Assembly (NCBI GenBank): GCA_021740645.1
Contig: JAIOZL010000013.1
Span: 28,713-92,712 of the forward strand
Source of the DNA: Bacteroidales bacterium
Lineage (GTDB): Bacteria > Bacteroidota > Bacteroidia > Bacteroidales > JAADJA01
Reading direction: 5' to 3'
DNA length: 64,000 nt
In this document: in pieces, positions 37,129 to 45,668 of the stretch
Numbering within the stretch: position 1 is the stretch's first letter
Layout of the letters: every line of letters begins with the position of its first letter
Position numbers and translations under genes: made by a program
The notes under the pieces: generated by a model
Told to the model about the DNA's origin: nothing
Seen by the model: only the letters and a program-made list of their open reading frames with translations
Database searches by the model: none

Positions 37129-39216
37129 ATGGCTAAAATTTCATTTCGTTTTCATTCTGCCGGCTGGATAATAATTATTGTATTGTTGACCCTGCTGGTT
37201 TATATCCCAACGTTTCAGAACGACTTACTCAGAACCTGGGACGATAACCGATATATTTTAGACAATCACCATATTAAGGATTTTGAGATCAACAAAATTC
37301 CTGATTTATTTACAGTATATTTCGACGGGCACTACCACCCCTTAACCCTGATATCTCTTGCTATTGATTTCAGTATTGACGGGGCCAATCCAACAGTTTT
37401 TCACATCACTTCGCTAATCTTGCATATCCTCAATGCTTTATTGGTATTTTGGTTTGTTTCGGTTTTACTAAAACCCAAAAACTATCTTATACCCGGAATT
37501 ACTGCCCTTTTATTTGGAATAGCCACCATTCATGTTGAATCGGTAGCCTGGGCCTCGGAACGAAAAAATGTATTGTTTGCATTTTTCTTTCTACTCTCAA
37601 TAATCAGCTATTTAAAGTATTTACGGTCCAATAAGAAGCTGTTTTATGGATTAAGTCTTATTGTATTTGGCTTTGCCCTTTTTTCAAAAGTAACTGCTAT
37701 TAGTTTGGTAGCTGTTTTGCTTATTTTGGATTTTTTTGAAAATCGAAATTTAGTTTCCAAAAAAGTCATATTTGAGAAAATACCTTTTTTACTCCTTACT
37801 ATTTTATTTGGTATCCTGGCAATGATGGCCCAAAAAAGTACCTGGGGCGAAAACCTTAGCCAGGAATATTTTCCATTTTATGAGCGGGCTGTTTTTGCTG
37901 CCTATGCTTTTTTCGCTTATGCCATTAAACTAATATTACCCGTAAATATGTCGGGATTATATCCTTATCCTCAACAGGCAGGAAGTTTTGTGCATATTGC
38001 AGGGATAGCCGCTTTAGTTCTACTGGCAGTAATTATTTATTTTCTGGCAAAAAAAGCAAAAGACAAACATGTTGTTTTTGGTCTTTTATTTTATTCAGTC
38101 AATATATTTTTATTGCTCAAGCTATTTGAATTTCCTGCTGGTGATTATTTAATGGCTGACCGCTATGCCTACATCCCTTCCATCGGGATTTTTATTTTGG
38201 CAGCTTATTTTTTGGACAAATTCATTCAGAAAAAGCAAAATAATAAAAAGGCCGGCCTTATCCTTATCTCTGTCTATGTTTTGTTTATATCGCTTATGTC
38301 GTTCAATAGGGTCTCGGTATTTGAAGATGACTTTAAATTTTACACCGATATCATTAATAAAACTCCTAACGCAAAAGTGGCCTATACCAACCGGGGTTCA
38401 ATTTTCAGGGACAGAGGTAAATTGAATGATGCCCTGAATGATTTTAATAAAGCCATAAAAATTGGACCGGCTTCTTATAAAGATTATTCGAACAGGGGCG
38501 TGGTATATGTTGACCTGGGAAATTATACAAAAGCCTATGAAGATTTAAGTAAATCTATCAAGTTAAATCCTAAAAATCTGGAAGTAAGGGCAACGTATGC
38601 TTATGCATGTATGCAAACCGGTCGTTTACAGGAATCAATAAATAATTATAATGCTGTCCTGAAGGCCATGCCAGGTAACTTTGAAGCTTTTTCAAACAGG
38701 GGAACTGCCTATTATAATTTGGGTAATCTAGCCTCCGCTATATCCGATTATAGCAAAGCCCTGGAGCTTAACATGGATTATATGAATGCCTGGTTTAACC
38801 GCGGGCTTGCCAAAATACAATCAGGGGATTTTGAAGGTGCAATCAGGGACTTAAGCTATTGTGTAGAAAAAGACAGCACTCATTTTGAAGCATATTCAAA
38901 CCTGGGTGTAGTGTATTCGAAAGCAGGGAATTTTGATGCAGCCTTTAGCAATTATAACCGGGCAATAGAAATTAATCCATCATATTCAGAGGCTTATCTT
39001 AACCGCGGTGTCGACTATTATTATTTACAGCAAAATGAAAATGCCCTGTCGGATTTTAACAAGGTTATTCAATTAAATCCTAAACTGGGTGCCGCCTATT
39101 ATTTTCGTGGCCTTGTTTTACAATGGGATAAACAGGATCCCTGTCCGGATTTTTCCACGGCTTCAAAACTTGGTTTTCAAATGGCTGATGATATGTTAAA
39201 ATTGTATTGTAAATAA
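37129..39216 (+). CDS. Membrane GT-C glycosyltransferase-like protein with TPR tail (TMTC-like)
   Basis: This 695-residue protein has about ten to twelve membrane segments in its first ~410 residues, then eight or so TPRs to the end. The luminal loop after the first segment has the acidic pair of GT-C enzymes (RTWDDNRYIL), with HPLTLISLAIDF, ATIHVESVAWASERKNVLFA and LMADRYAYIPSIGIF further on. This architecture matches eukaryotic TMTC O-mannosyltransferases and the bacterial family often annotated as TPR-containing. TPR units are clear (NRGSIFRDRGKLNDALNDFN, FSNRGTAYYNLGNLASAISD, YLNRGVDYYYLQQNENALSD). It probably transfers a sugar from a polyprenyl carrier to an exported protein; the acceptor is unknown. 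The TPRs could select it. Confidence 0.75.
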   Translation: MAKISFRFHSAGWIIIIVLLTLLVYIPTFQNDLLRTWDDNRYILDNHHIKDFEINKIPDLFTVYFDGHYHPLTLISLAIDFSIDGANPTVFHITSLILHILNALLVFWFVSVLLKPKNYLIPGITALLFGIATIHVESVAWASERKNVLFAFFFLLSIISYLKYLRSNKKLFYGLSLIVFGFALFSKVTAISLVAVLLILDFFENRNLVSKKVIFEKIPFLLLTILFGILAMMAQKSTWGENLSQEYFPFYERAVFAAYAFFAYAIKLILPVNMSGLYPYPQQAGSFVHIAGIAALVLLAVIIYFLAKKAKDKHVVFGLLFYSVNIFLLLKLFEFPAGDYLMADRYAYIPSIGIFILAAYFLDKFIQKKQNNKKAGLILISVYVLFISLMSFNRVSVFEDDFKFYTDIINKTPNAKVAYTNRGSIFRDRGKLNDALNDFNKAIKIGPASYKDYSNRGVVYVDLGNYTKAYEDLSKSIKLNPKNLEVRATYAYACMQTGRLQESINNYNAVLKAMPGNFEAFSNRGTAYYNLGNLASAISDYSKALELNMDYMNAWFNRGLAKIQSGDFEGAIRDLSYCVEKDSTHFEAYSNLGVVYSKAGNFDAAFSNYNRAIEINPSYSEAYLNRGVDYYYLQQNENALSDFNKVIQLNPKLGAAYYFRGLVLQWDKQDPCPDFSTASKLGFQMADDMLKLYCK

Positions 39217-39566
39217 TTATCAAAAATTTTAAAAACAAACTAAAAAAATTATTTGTAATATGCAGCCCGAAAGTCTGTTGAACTCTTTGATTAGCGCAAA
39301 TAACAATGGTTTGGCATTGGTTCGTTTTGTTTTGCAACAAACTGAAATTTTTATTAAGAAATTGTTAATAATTCACTTATCGACGAGCTACTAATTTTTA
39401 ATTCAACCATATAGCAATTTTTCAACAGGATCGTGTTTAAAACTGCTTTTGCATACTAGCTTTTATTGGTTGTATCTTCGCTACCTTTAGAATTGAGGTT
39501 GTTGGATCATCTATCTCGCGCTTAGTCAGTCAATTACATAAATTTAAACACCAAATTTTACAGCTC
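39217..39566. other. Intergenic region before nrdJ
   Basis: This 350-bp stretch contains no gene I can support. I looked for a cobalamin riboswitch and NrdR boxes and saw neither B12-box-like nor tandem NrdR-box-like sequence. Only a promoter near 39448-39480 stands out. Confidence 0.5.
39448..39480 (+). promoter_or_regulatory. Promoter of nrdJ
   Basis: TTTG at 39448-39451 and TATCTTCG at 39473-39480 (one mismatch to TAnnTTTG) are 21 bases apart. The leader to ATG 39567 would be about 80 bases. Confidence 0.5.
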
Positions 39567-42272
39567 ATGAATGATAGTCTGTTTACTAATGTTGAAGGTA
39601 AAATAAAGGATAACGTACAGGGCAGTTATTATGACGAAGTTCTGGAAAAAAGAACCCGTCCGGAACTACCAGTGGAGGAGGGTGAATTAACTATTTCACA
39701 TATGGAACTTGAGCGACTGCAAAAAGAAAAAAGGGAAAGAAATTTGAAAAAACAAGATCAGGATACAGTAAGGAAAATATCCACACAATATTTCAATGGA
39801 GATGAGTTGGCTGCAAATGTTTGGATTAATAAATATTCCTTAAAAGACAGTGAAGGTGAAATTTACGAGCAGAGCCCGGATGATATGCATTGGCGTCTGG
39901 CCAGGGAAATTGCCCGGATTGAAAAGAAATATCCCAATCCTTTAACAGAAAGGGACATTTATATTTTGTTAAAAGATTTTAAATACATCATTCCTCAGGG
40001 TGGCCCAATGGCTGGCATTGGAAATGATTTTCAAATATCTTCTTTATCCAACTGTTTTGTAATTGGCAACAAAGGCAACTCCGATTCTTACGGAGGTATC
40101 CTTAAAATTGACCAGGAGCAGGTTCAGTTAATGAAACGCAGAGGTGGTGTAGGGCATGACCTAAGCCACATCAGGCCTGAAGGCAGTCCGGTAAAAAACA
40201 GTGCCCTTACATCCACCGGAATTGTGCCTTTTATGGAGCGTTATTCCAATTCGACAAGGGAAGTTGCCCAGGATGGAAGAAGAGGAGCGCTGATGTTAAC
40301 GATTTCAATCAAGCATCCCGACTCAGAAAAATTCATTGATGCAAAAATGACCAAAGGGAAGGTTACCGGGGCCAATGTTTCGGTAAAGATTGACGATGCT
40401 TTTATGGAAGCGGTAAAAAACAATACACCCTACGTTCAACAATACCCGATCGACTCCGATAAACCTGTTTTTAAGAAAGAAATTGATGCTCGTAAATTAT
40501 GGCAAAAGATCATCCATAATGCATGGTCTAGTGCTGAACCCGGAGTATTGTTCTGGGATACCATTATTCGTGAATCTGTACCAGATAGTTATGCGAATCT
40601 TGGGTTCAAAACGGTTTCTACAAACCCTTGTGGTGAAATACCACTTTGCCCTTATGATAGTTGCCGTTTACTGGCTTTAAACTTATACAGTTACGTAGAA
40701 AACCCTTTCACGCCCAAAGCCAGCTTTAACTCTGAGCTTTTCAGTCAGCATGTGCACTACGCCCAAAGAATAATGGATGACATTATCGACCTGGAAGTGG
40801 AAAAAATTGATGCGATACTTGGAAAAATCAATTCGGATCCTGAAGAACAGGAGGTCAAACGCAATGAAAGGGAACTCTGGGAAAATATTCGAGAAAAATC
40901 TTTACAAGGACGCAGAACAGGAATCGGGATTACGGCTGAAGGTGACATGGTAGCCGCATTAGGAGTACGTTATGGGACAAAAGAAGCTACTGACTTTTCC
41001 GTTGAAGTTCACAAAATGCTGGCTATAGAAGCCTATCGGTCTTCTGTCGACCTGGCTGAAGAAAGAGGATCTTTCCCGGTATTTGATCTGGAAAAGGAAA
41101 AAAATAATCCCTTTATTCAGAGGATATCAGAAGCTGCCCCTAAAATCTACGAAAAAATGAAAAGGGTTGGAAGGCGAAATATTGCATTGCTTACAATTGC
41201 CCCCACCGGAAGTGTTAGTATTTGCACACAGACCACCTCCGGAATTGAACCGGCTTACATGGTTTCCTACAAAAGAAGAAGGAAGGTTAATCCGAATGAT
41301 AAAGAGGTGACTATTTCTTTTACGGATGATGTAGGAGATACCTGGGAAGAATACAATGTATTTCATCCAAAATTCGAAGTCTGGCTGTCAGTGAATGGGT
41401 ATGATGTGGCAGAAGTAAAATCCTATTCTGAAGAGAAGCTTCAGGAAGTAATAGAAAAATCACCTTATCATAAAGCTACCTCCAACGATGTGGACTGGGT
41501 TGAAAAAGTAAGGATGCAGGGTGAAGTACAAAAATGGGTTGACCACTCCATAAGTGTTACAGTGAATCTGCCTAAAGAAGTGAACGAAGAATTAGTAAGT
41601 ACGGTTTACCGCACTGCCTGGGAAAGTGGGTGTAAAGGGATGACGATTTACCGTGATGGTTCTCGTGATGGCGTGCTCATTAGTAATAATGATAAGAAAA
41701 AGGAAGAGAAAGCTGTCTTTAAGGAGACAAATGCTCCCACAAGGCCAAAACGACTCAGGGCAGAAATTGTTCGTTTTCAGAATGATTATGACAAATGGAT
41801 TGCTGTGGTAGGCTTAATGGATAATAAGCCTTATGAGATCTTTACCGGAAAGGCGGATGAATTTTATCTTCCACCATGGGTAAATGAAGGATGGGTTATT
41901 AAAAACAAAGATGAGAAGAACAGAGGACGTTATGATTTTGAATTCATCGATAAGGGAGGATACCCAATTCATGTTCCCGCATTATCGAGGTCATTTAATA
42001 TGGAGTTCTGGAATTATGCAAAACTGATCTCAGGAATATTACGACACGGAATGCCATTACCTTATGCTATTAACCTTGTTGAAAACCTGACCTTCGATAA
42101 CGAGTCGATCAATACCTGGAAAAACGGGGTGGTACGAGCTCTTAAAAAGTTCATTCCTGACGGGACAGTGGATAAGAAAAGCAGTTGTCCGGAATGCCAT
42201 ACAGAAGAAAGCCTGATGTATAAGGAAGGTTGTCTGGTATGCAAAGAATGCGGCTACTCTAAATGTGGGTAA
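39567..42272 (+). CDS. nrdJ: Adenosylcobalamin-dependent (class II) ribonucleotide reductase
   Basis: This 901-residue enzyme reduces ribonucleoside diphosphates or triphosphates to deoxyribonucleotides with a 5'-deoxyadenosyl radical from B12. The active-site region is complete: LSSLSNCFVIGNKGNSDSYG with the first redox Cys, STNPCGEIPLCPYDSCR with the thiyl-radical Cys and Glu, and APTGSVSICTQTTSGIEPAY in the barrel. KGMTIYRDGSRDG precedes the C-terminal extension, which carries a Zn-ribbon (CPECHTEES, CLVCKECGY) seen in long NrdJ proteins. No separate small subunit is needed, and none is nearby. It allows dNTP synthesis with or without oxygen provided B12 is available. Confidence 0.92.
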   Translation: MNDSLFTNVEGKIKDNVQGSYYDEVLEKRTRPELPVEEGELTISHMELERLQKEKRERNLKKQDQDTVRKISTQYFNGDELAANVWINKYSLKDSEGEIYEQSPDDMHWRLAREIARIEKKYPNPLTERDIYILLKDFKYIIPQGGPMAGIGNDFQISSLSNCFVIGNKGNSDSYGGILKIDQEQVQLMKRRGGVGHDLSHIRPEGSPVKNSALTSTGIVPFMERYSNSTREVAQDGRRGALMLTISIKHPDSEKFIDAKMTKGKVTGANVSVKIDDAFMEAVKNNTPYVQQYPIDSDKPVFKKEIDARKLWQKIIHNAWSSAEPGVLFWDTIIRESVPDSYANLGFKTVSTNPCGEIPLCPYDSCRLLALNLYSYVENPFTPKASFNSELFSQHVHYAQRIMDDIIDLEVEKIDAILGKINSDPEEQEVKRNERELWENIREKSLQGRRTGIGITAEGDMVAALGVRYGTKEATDFSVEVHKMLAIEAYRSSVDLAEERGSFPVFDLEKEKNNPFIQRISEAAPKIYEKMKRVGRRNIALLTIAPTGSVSICTQTTSGIEPAYMVSYKRRRKVNPNDKEVTISFTDDVGDTWEEYNVFHPKFEVWLSVNGYDVAEVKSYSEEKLQEVIEKSPYHKATSNDVDWVEKVRMQGEVQKWVDHSISVTVNLPKEVNEELVSTVYRTAWESGCKGMTIYRDGSRDGVLISNNDKKKEEKAVFKETNAPTRPKRLRAEIVRFQNDYDKWIAVVGLMDNKPYEIFTGKADEFYLPPWVNEGWVIKNKDEKNRGRYDFEFIDKGGYPIHVPALSRSFNMEFWNYAKLISGILRHGMPLPYAINLVENLTFDNESINTWKNGVVRALKKFIPDGTVDKKSSCPECHTEESLMYKEGCLVCKECGYSKCG

Positions 42273-42280
42273 AATATTAA

Positions 42281-42318
42281 GACCTAACAGGTTTTTAAAA
42301 CCTGTTAGGTCCCATTTT
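42281..42318. terminator. Bidirectional terminator with a perfect 15-bp stem
   Basis: GACCTAACAGGTTTT and its exact complement are separated by a single base, and the structure is followed by a T run (CCCATTTTT) on the plus strand. It lies between the convergent nrdJ and ybaB-like genes and can end both. Confidence 0.85.
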
Positions 42319-42629
42319 TATACTAAGCCCGGGAAGTTCGGCAGTAGCTCACTTGTAATGTTTTTCATTTCAATTTCACCTTTCTGCGCTGCTTCGTCCA
42401 AAGCACGATTGATTAATGTAAGCAATACATCTTCCAGTTCTTCCTTGTTATCATTATGAATCAATTCACCGGAAATTTCGATGCTGGTTATTACCCTGTT
42501 AGCATTTGCTTTCACATGAATCTTTCCATCCGGTGAGGATTTTTCAACGATAAGGCTATTGAGTTTTTTTTTCGACTCTTCAATTTTTTGTCGTGCTTCC
42601 TGCAATTTGGAAAATAAGTCTCCTGTCAT
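42318..42629 (-). CDS. ybaB: YbaB/EbfC-family nucleoid-associated protein
   Basis: This 103-residue DNA-binding protein of the YbaB family has a long N-terminal helix (LFSKLQEARQKIEESKKKLN), a central strand region with the family's characteristic KIHVKANANRVITSIEIS and a C-terminal helix (LEDVLLTLINRALDEAAQKG). Homologues form a tweezer-like dimer that binds DNA. The usual recR and dnaX neighbours are not present here. A TAnnTTTG element lies at 42664-42671 on the same strand. The protein is close to the normal family length, so it appears complete. Confidence 0.85.
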   Translation of the reverse strand: MTGDLFSKLQEARQKIEESKKKLNSLIVEKSSPDGKIHVKANANRVITSIEISGELIHNDNKEELEDVLLTLINRALDEAAQKGEIEMKNITSELLPNFPGLV

Positions 42630-42663
42630 GGTTGATTAATTTACAGTAAAAGCGAGAGGGCCT

Positions 42664-42671
42664 CAAAAATA
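42664..42671 (-). promoter_or_regulatory. -7 promoter element of the ybaB-like gene
   Basis: The minus strand reads TATTTTTG, 35 bases before ATG 42629. The gene therefore need not be transcribed with the one upstream. Confidence 0.45.
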
Positions 42672-42689
42672 CAAAAAAATAATCTATAG

Positions 42690-43205
42690 CTACTTTAAAA
42701 CCGGAAAACTCAGACCAGGATTTGAAAATAGCTGTAAAATAACTTTTTCAGGGAAATCTTTGTCCAAACCATGTACAAAGGTTTTAAGCTCATCTGACTT
42801 TTTATCCCTTGTTTTATCAGAATTTACTATCTCTGTAAGCTTTTTTAATTCCGAAATTTTAAGTTCTGCTTCCAGTGCTTCCAGTATAATAGATATTGAA
42901 AAGGTATTATCCATTTCCTTTTTAGTATCTGGGAGGCCAAAGGTGTTTAACTCGTCAATAGAAGCCTGAATCACTTCCCTGCCTAGTTTTTTGCAGGTAT
43001 CCATATAGGACGACTTACCTGAAGTGTCGCGAAGTGCCCAGCTGGAGTAATCATATTCAATTTGTTCAATTTGCCCGATCTTTGAGTTCTTTTCTCCAAA
43101 TATCCTTGCCAGCAAAACAACCGTATACTGTTTCCAGGCATCCAGGTCGAAATCCTTTGCATCCAGTTTATTTATTTGAGCCTCCAAAAGTTTTATCTCT
43201 TTCAT
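42690..43205 (-). CDS. Conserved-looking soluble protein of unknown function
   Basis: This 171-residue protein has no signal peptide or membrane segment. It is mainly helical, with charged helices such as MKEIKLLEAQINKLDAKDFD, a Trp/Tyr-rich stretch (QIEYDYSSWALRDTSGKSSY) and a C-terminal ELKTFVHGLDKDFPEKVILQ. I recognise no family. It is on the same strand as ybaB, 60 bp upstream of it, with its own perfect -7 element at 43228-43235. Base composition does not differ visibly from that of its neighbours. Confidence 0.7.
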   Translation of the reverse strand: MKEIKLLEAQINKLDAKDFDLDAWKQYTVVLLARIFGEKNSKIGQIEQIEYDYSSWALRDTSGKSSYMDTCKKLGREVIQASIDELNTFGLPDTKKEMDNTFSISIILEALEAELKISELKKLTEIVNSDKTRDKKSDELKTFVHGLDKDFPEKVILQLFSNPGLSFPVLK

Positions 43206-43227
43206 AGTAGAATTTTATTGAGATAAC

Positions 43228-43235
43228 CAAAGATA
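43228..43235 (-). promoter_or_regulatory. -7 promoter element upstream of the unknown gene at 42690
   Basis: The minus strand reads TATCTTTG, a perfect match, 23 bases before ATG 43205. In the rest of 43206-43588 I see only a short GAGATG/CATCTC hairpin near 43511-43532 and no gene. Confidence 0.6.
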
Positions 43236-43588
43236 ACAAAATCATGATTATTGTTTTAAAAAATCTTTAGTACAAGCTAATTAGTGAAAAGTTGGTTTGT
43301 TCTATATCCTATGCTGAAAAGCATTGATATCATTGCCGTAGTTTTATTTTCAATAACATTGCCCGCCTTTAATATTTAAATAATTTCGGTCTTATTTTAA
43401 GTTTCTGTTGATAAAATGTGTAAATTTGGTACTAAGAGCAGGTTAATACGCTGATATTACCAAATTATTATACTGGGTAAACCAGTCGATGACTTCTTAA
43501 GCCCACCTATGAGATGTTATGAATTCCATCTCCTATATGAGCTGCTAATGTTACTATTTTGAATTAATGACCTATATCCGTTTTCCTT

Positions 43589-44893
43589 ATGAAAATACTA
43601 CTAATCTCTCCAACCATCGATTCTGAAAAAAGAACCAATAAAGGCCTTATGATGCCTCAACTCGCTTTATATATTCTTGCCGGACTTACACCTCAAAAGT
43701 TTGAGGTTAAAGTAATAGAAGAAGAAATTACACAGGTTAACCTCGACGAAGATTGCAGCCTGGTTGGGATCAGTTGCCTTACTGCCAATGCCCCAAGAGC
43801 TTATGAGCTTTGTCGTGAATTTAAAAAGAGAGGTAAAACTGTGGTTTTGGGTGGGGTACATCCAACCATTCTTCCTGATGAAGCCCTGGAATACGCAGAT
43901 AGCGTAGTTATTGGTGAGGCTGAAGGAGTCTGGGAGAACTTGCTCGAAGATTTTAACAACAATAGCCTGAAAAAGAAATACCATAATCCTGAGCCCGATT
44001 TGGCGAAATATATTCCTAAAGATTTTAGCCGGATTATAAAAAAGAGATTATTTAATCTTATTCCGATCATGACCACCCGCGGGTGTCCATACGCATGTGA
44101 TTTTTGTTGCGTAACTAATTTGTTTGGAAAAAAGATCAGGCATGTTCCTGTTGAAAATGTGGTACGTGATATAAAAGAATCAGGTGCCAAAAACTTTATT
44201 TTCCTGGATGATAATATCATTGGCCATAAAAAATATGCAAAAGAATTATTCAGGGCTATAAAGCCTTTAAATATTAAGTGGGTAGGGCAGGCATCGGTTT
44301 CTTTGCTTGTAAATGATGATGAATTAATTCAACTTGCTTACGAGAGTGGTTGTAAAACACTTTTCTTCGGAATTGAAAGTGTATCAGAAGAGCAGCTTAA
44401 AACCATGCGCAAAGCAATTAAAGATATTGAAGATTTGGAAATTGCCTTAAAGAAAATAAAAAAGTATGGCATCCTTATCCACGCATCTGTAGTATTTGGT
44501 TTCGATAATGATACGAAGGAAACATTTGATGAAACAGTCAAATTTCTAAAAAAAAGCAAAGTTAGCACAGTCTCATTTAATGTGCTAACACCCTATCCAG
44601 GAACTAAAACTTTTGAAGATCTGAAAAACGAAAACAGGTTGATTACATCCGACTGGCGATATTACGACCATAATACCGTAGTGTTTCAACCTATAAACAT
44701 GTCGCCTTATGATTTGCAAAAGGGAAAAGTAAGGGCCAGGAAGCAGTTCTATACGCTTATGTCTGTACTCAGGCGATTTCCCGGGAACCTGTATAGCCCG
44801 TTTATTTATTTTGCCACCAACTATGGCCATATGAAGCAAGTCAGGGTAGAGGCCAAAAGATTGAATAAACTTAAAGCTGAAATTTTCAAATAA
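43589..44893 (+). CDS. B12-binding-domain radical SAM protein
   Basis: This 434-residue protein combines an N-terminal cobalamin-binding Rossmann domain (1-130: MKILLISPTIDSEKR, LVGISCLTANAPRAYELC, VVLGGVHPTILPDEALEY, SVVIGEAEGVW) with a radical SAM barrel. The cluster motif is Cys166-x3-Cys170-x2-Cys173 (TTRGCPYACDFC), followed by IFLDDNIIGHKKYAKELF and CKTLFFGIESVSEEQLKTM. The B12 domain lacks the DxHxxG base-off motif, as is usual in this class. Members include methyltransferases and ring-forming enzymes of lipid and pigment pathways. The substrate cannot be assigned here. The gene stands alone with no biosynthetic cluster around it. Confidence 0.88.
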   Translation: MKILLISPTIDSEKRTNKGLMMPQLALYILAGLTPQKFEVKVIEEEITQVNLDEDCSLVGISCLTANAPRAYELCREFKKRGKTVVLGGVHPTILPDEALEYADSVVIGEAEGVWENLLEDFNNNSLKKKYHNPEPDLAKYIPKDFSRIIKKRLFNLIPIMTTRGCPYACDFCCVTNLFGKKIRHVPVENVVRDIKESGAKNFIFLDDNIIGHKKYAKELFRAIKPLNIKWVGQASVSLLVNDDELIQLAYESGCKTLFFGIESVSEEQLKTMRKAIKDIEDLEIALKKIKKYGILIHASVVFGFDNDTKETFDETVKFLKKSKVSTVSFNVLTPYPGTKTFEDLKNENRLITSDWRYYDHNTVVFQPINMSPYDLQKGKVRARKQFYTLMSVLRRFPGNLYSPFIYFATNYGHMKQVRVEAKRLNKLKAEIFK

Positions 44894-44950
44894 TTTTTGC
44901 ATATGAGATTGGTAAACAAAGAATAATCATGTTTCCTGAAAATAATAGCT

Positions 44951-44958
44951 TACCTTTG
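44951..44958 (+). promoter_or_regulatory. -7 promoter element with a long leader before the cold-shock gene
   Basis: TACCTTTG matches TAnnTTTG, about 225 bases before ATG 45184. No other gene lies between them, so the transcript would have an unusually long 5' leader, a known feature of cold-shock mRNAs. Confidence 0.45.
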
Positions 44959-45183
44959 TAGCGTGAATAGGGTTCTTAAATTTTTGCTTTAGGCTAAATC
45001 CCCACCGCTATAAATTTATCCTTGTTTTCCGTTTTGCCCGAAAGCTTCTGATAAATATTTTATTTTATTATACCGGGATTTGGGCTAAATGAAACGCTAA
45101 AACCTTTTCAATATTAATTGATAGGGTTATATAAAGAATTTATGCGTATAATTAATAATCACAAATAAACACTTTTAATATTT

Positions 45184-45639
45184 ATGGGTAGATCTCAGGA
45201 AACTTTCAACAAAAAAGAAGTAAGAAACAAGAAAGAAAAAAAACGTAAGGAAAAAGAGAAGAAAAAGTTAGCCAGAAAAGAAGGCGAGAAAAAAGGCAGT
45301 CTGGACGACATGATTGCTTATGTGGATGAAAACGGAATGATCACCGACACTCCTCCTGATCCAAACCAAAAGAAAACAGTTGTGAAACTTGAGGATATTG
45401 AAGTAAGCGTTCCCAAACGTGAAAATATTGAAGCCCCTGATCCAATCAGAAAAGGCACTGTTACTTTCTTTAACGATGCCAAAGGTTACGGATTTATTAC
45501 TGATTCGGTGACAAAAGAGAGTATTTTTGTCCACATTAATAATGTGCTTGATGAAATCAAACAGGGAAATGCTGTAACATTTGAAATAGGTTCCGGCCAA
45601 AAAGGGCCCTCAGCCATGAAGGTTAAATTGTTTAAATAA
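45184..45639 (+). CDS. Cold-shock-domain protein with basic N-terminal extension
   Basis: This 151-residue protein has an extremely Lys/Glu-rich N-terminus (KEVRNKKEKKRKEKEKKKLA, 11-30), a linker, and a C-terminal cold-shock domain from about 88 to 151. RNP1 is KGYGFITD and RNP2 is SIFVHIN, both intact. It differs from CspA in the long extension, a common architecture in Bacteroidota. A role in binding single-stranded RNA or DNA is expected, and the basic arm may help it bind ribosomes or RNA. It is convergent with the T9SS plug gene, only 29 bp from its stop codon. Confidence 0.88.
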   Translation: MGRSQETFNKKEVRNKKEKKRKEKEKKKLARKEGEKKGSLDDMIAYVDENGMITDTPPDPNQKKTVVKLEDIEVSVPKRENIEAPDPIRKGTVTFFNDAKGYGFITDSVTKESIFVHINNVLDEIKQGNAVTFEIGSGQKGPSAMKVKLFK

Positions 45640-45668
45640 GTTATACTTTTTCCATAATCTTTTTCACT

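Noticed and set aside
39217..39566. Cobalamin riboswitch in front of the B12-dependent reductase
   Set aside because: I found no B12-box-like conserved sequence or long structured leader; the promoter lies close to the gene.
43206..43588. tRNA or small RNA gene in the larger intergenic gaps
   Set aside because: No T-loop GGTTCRANTCC or paired acceptor stem could be recognised in this or the other long gaps.
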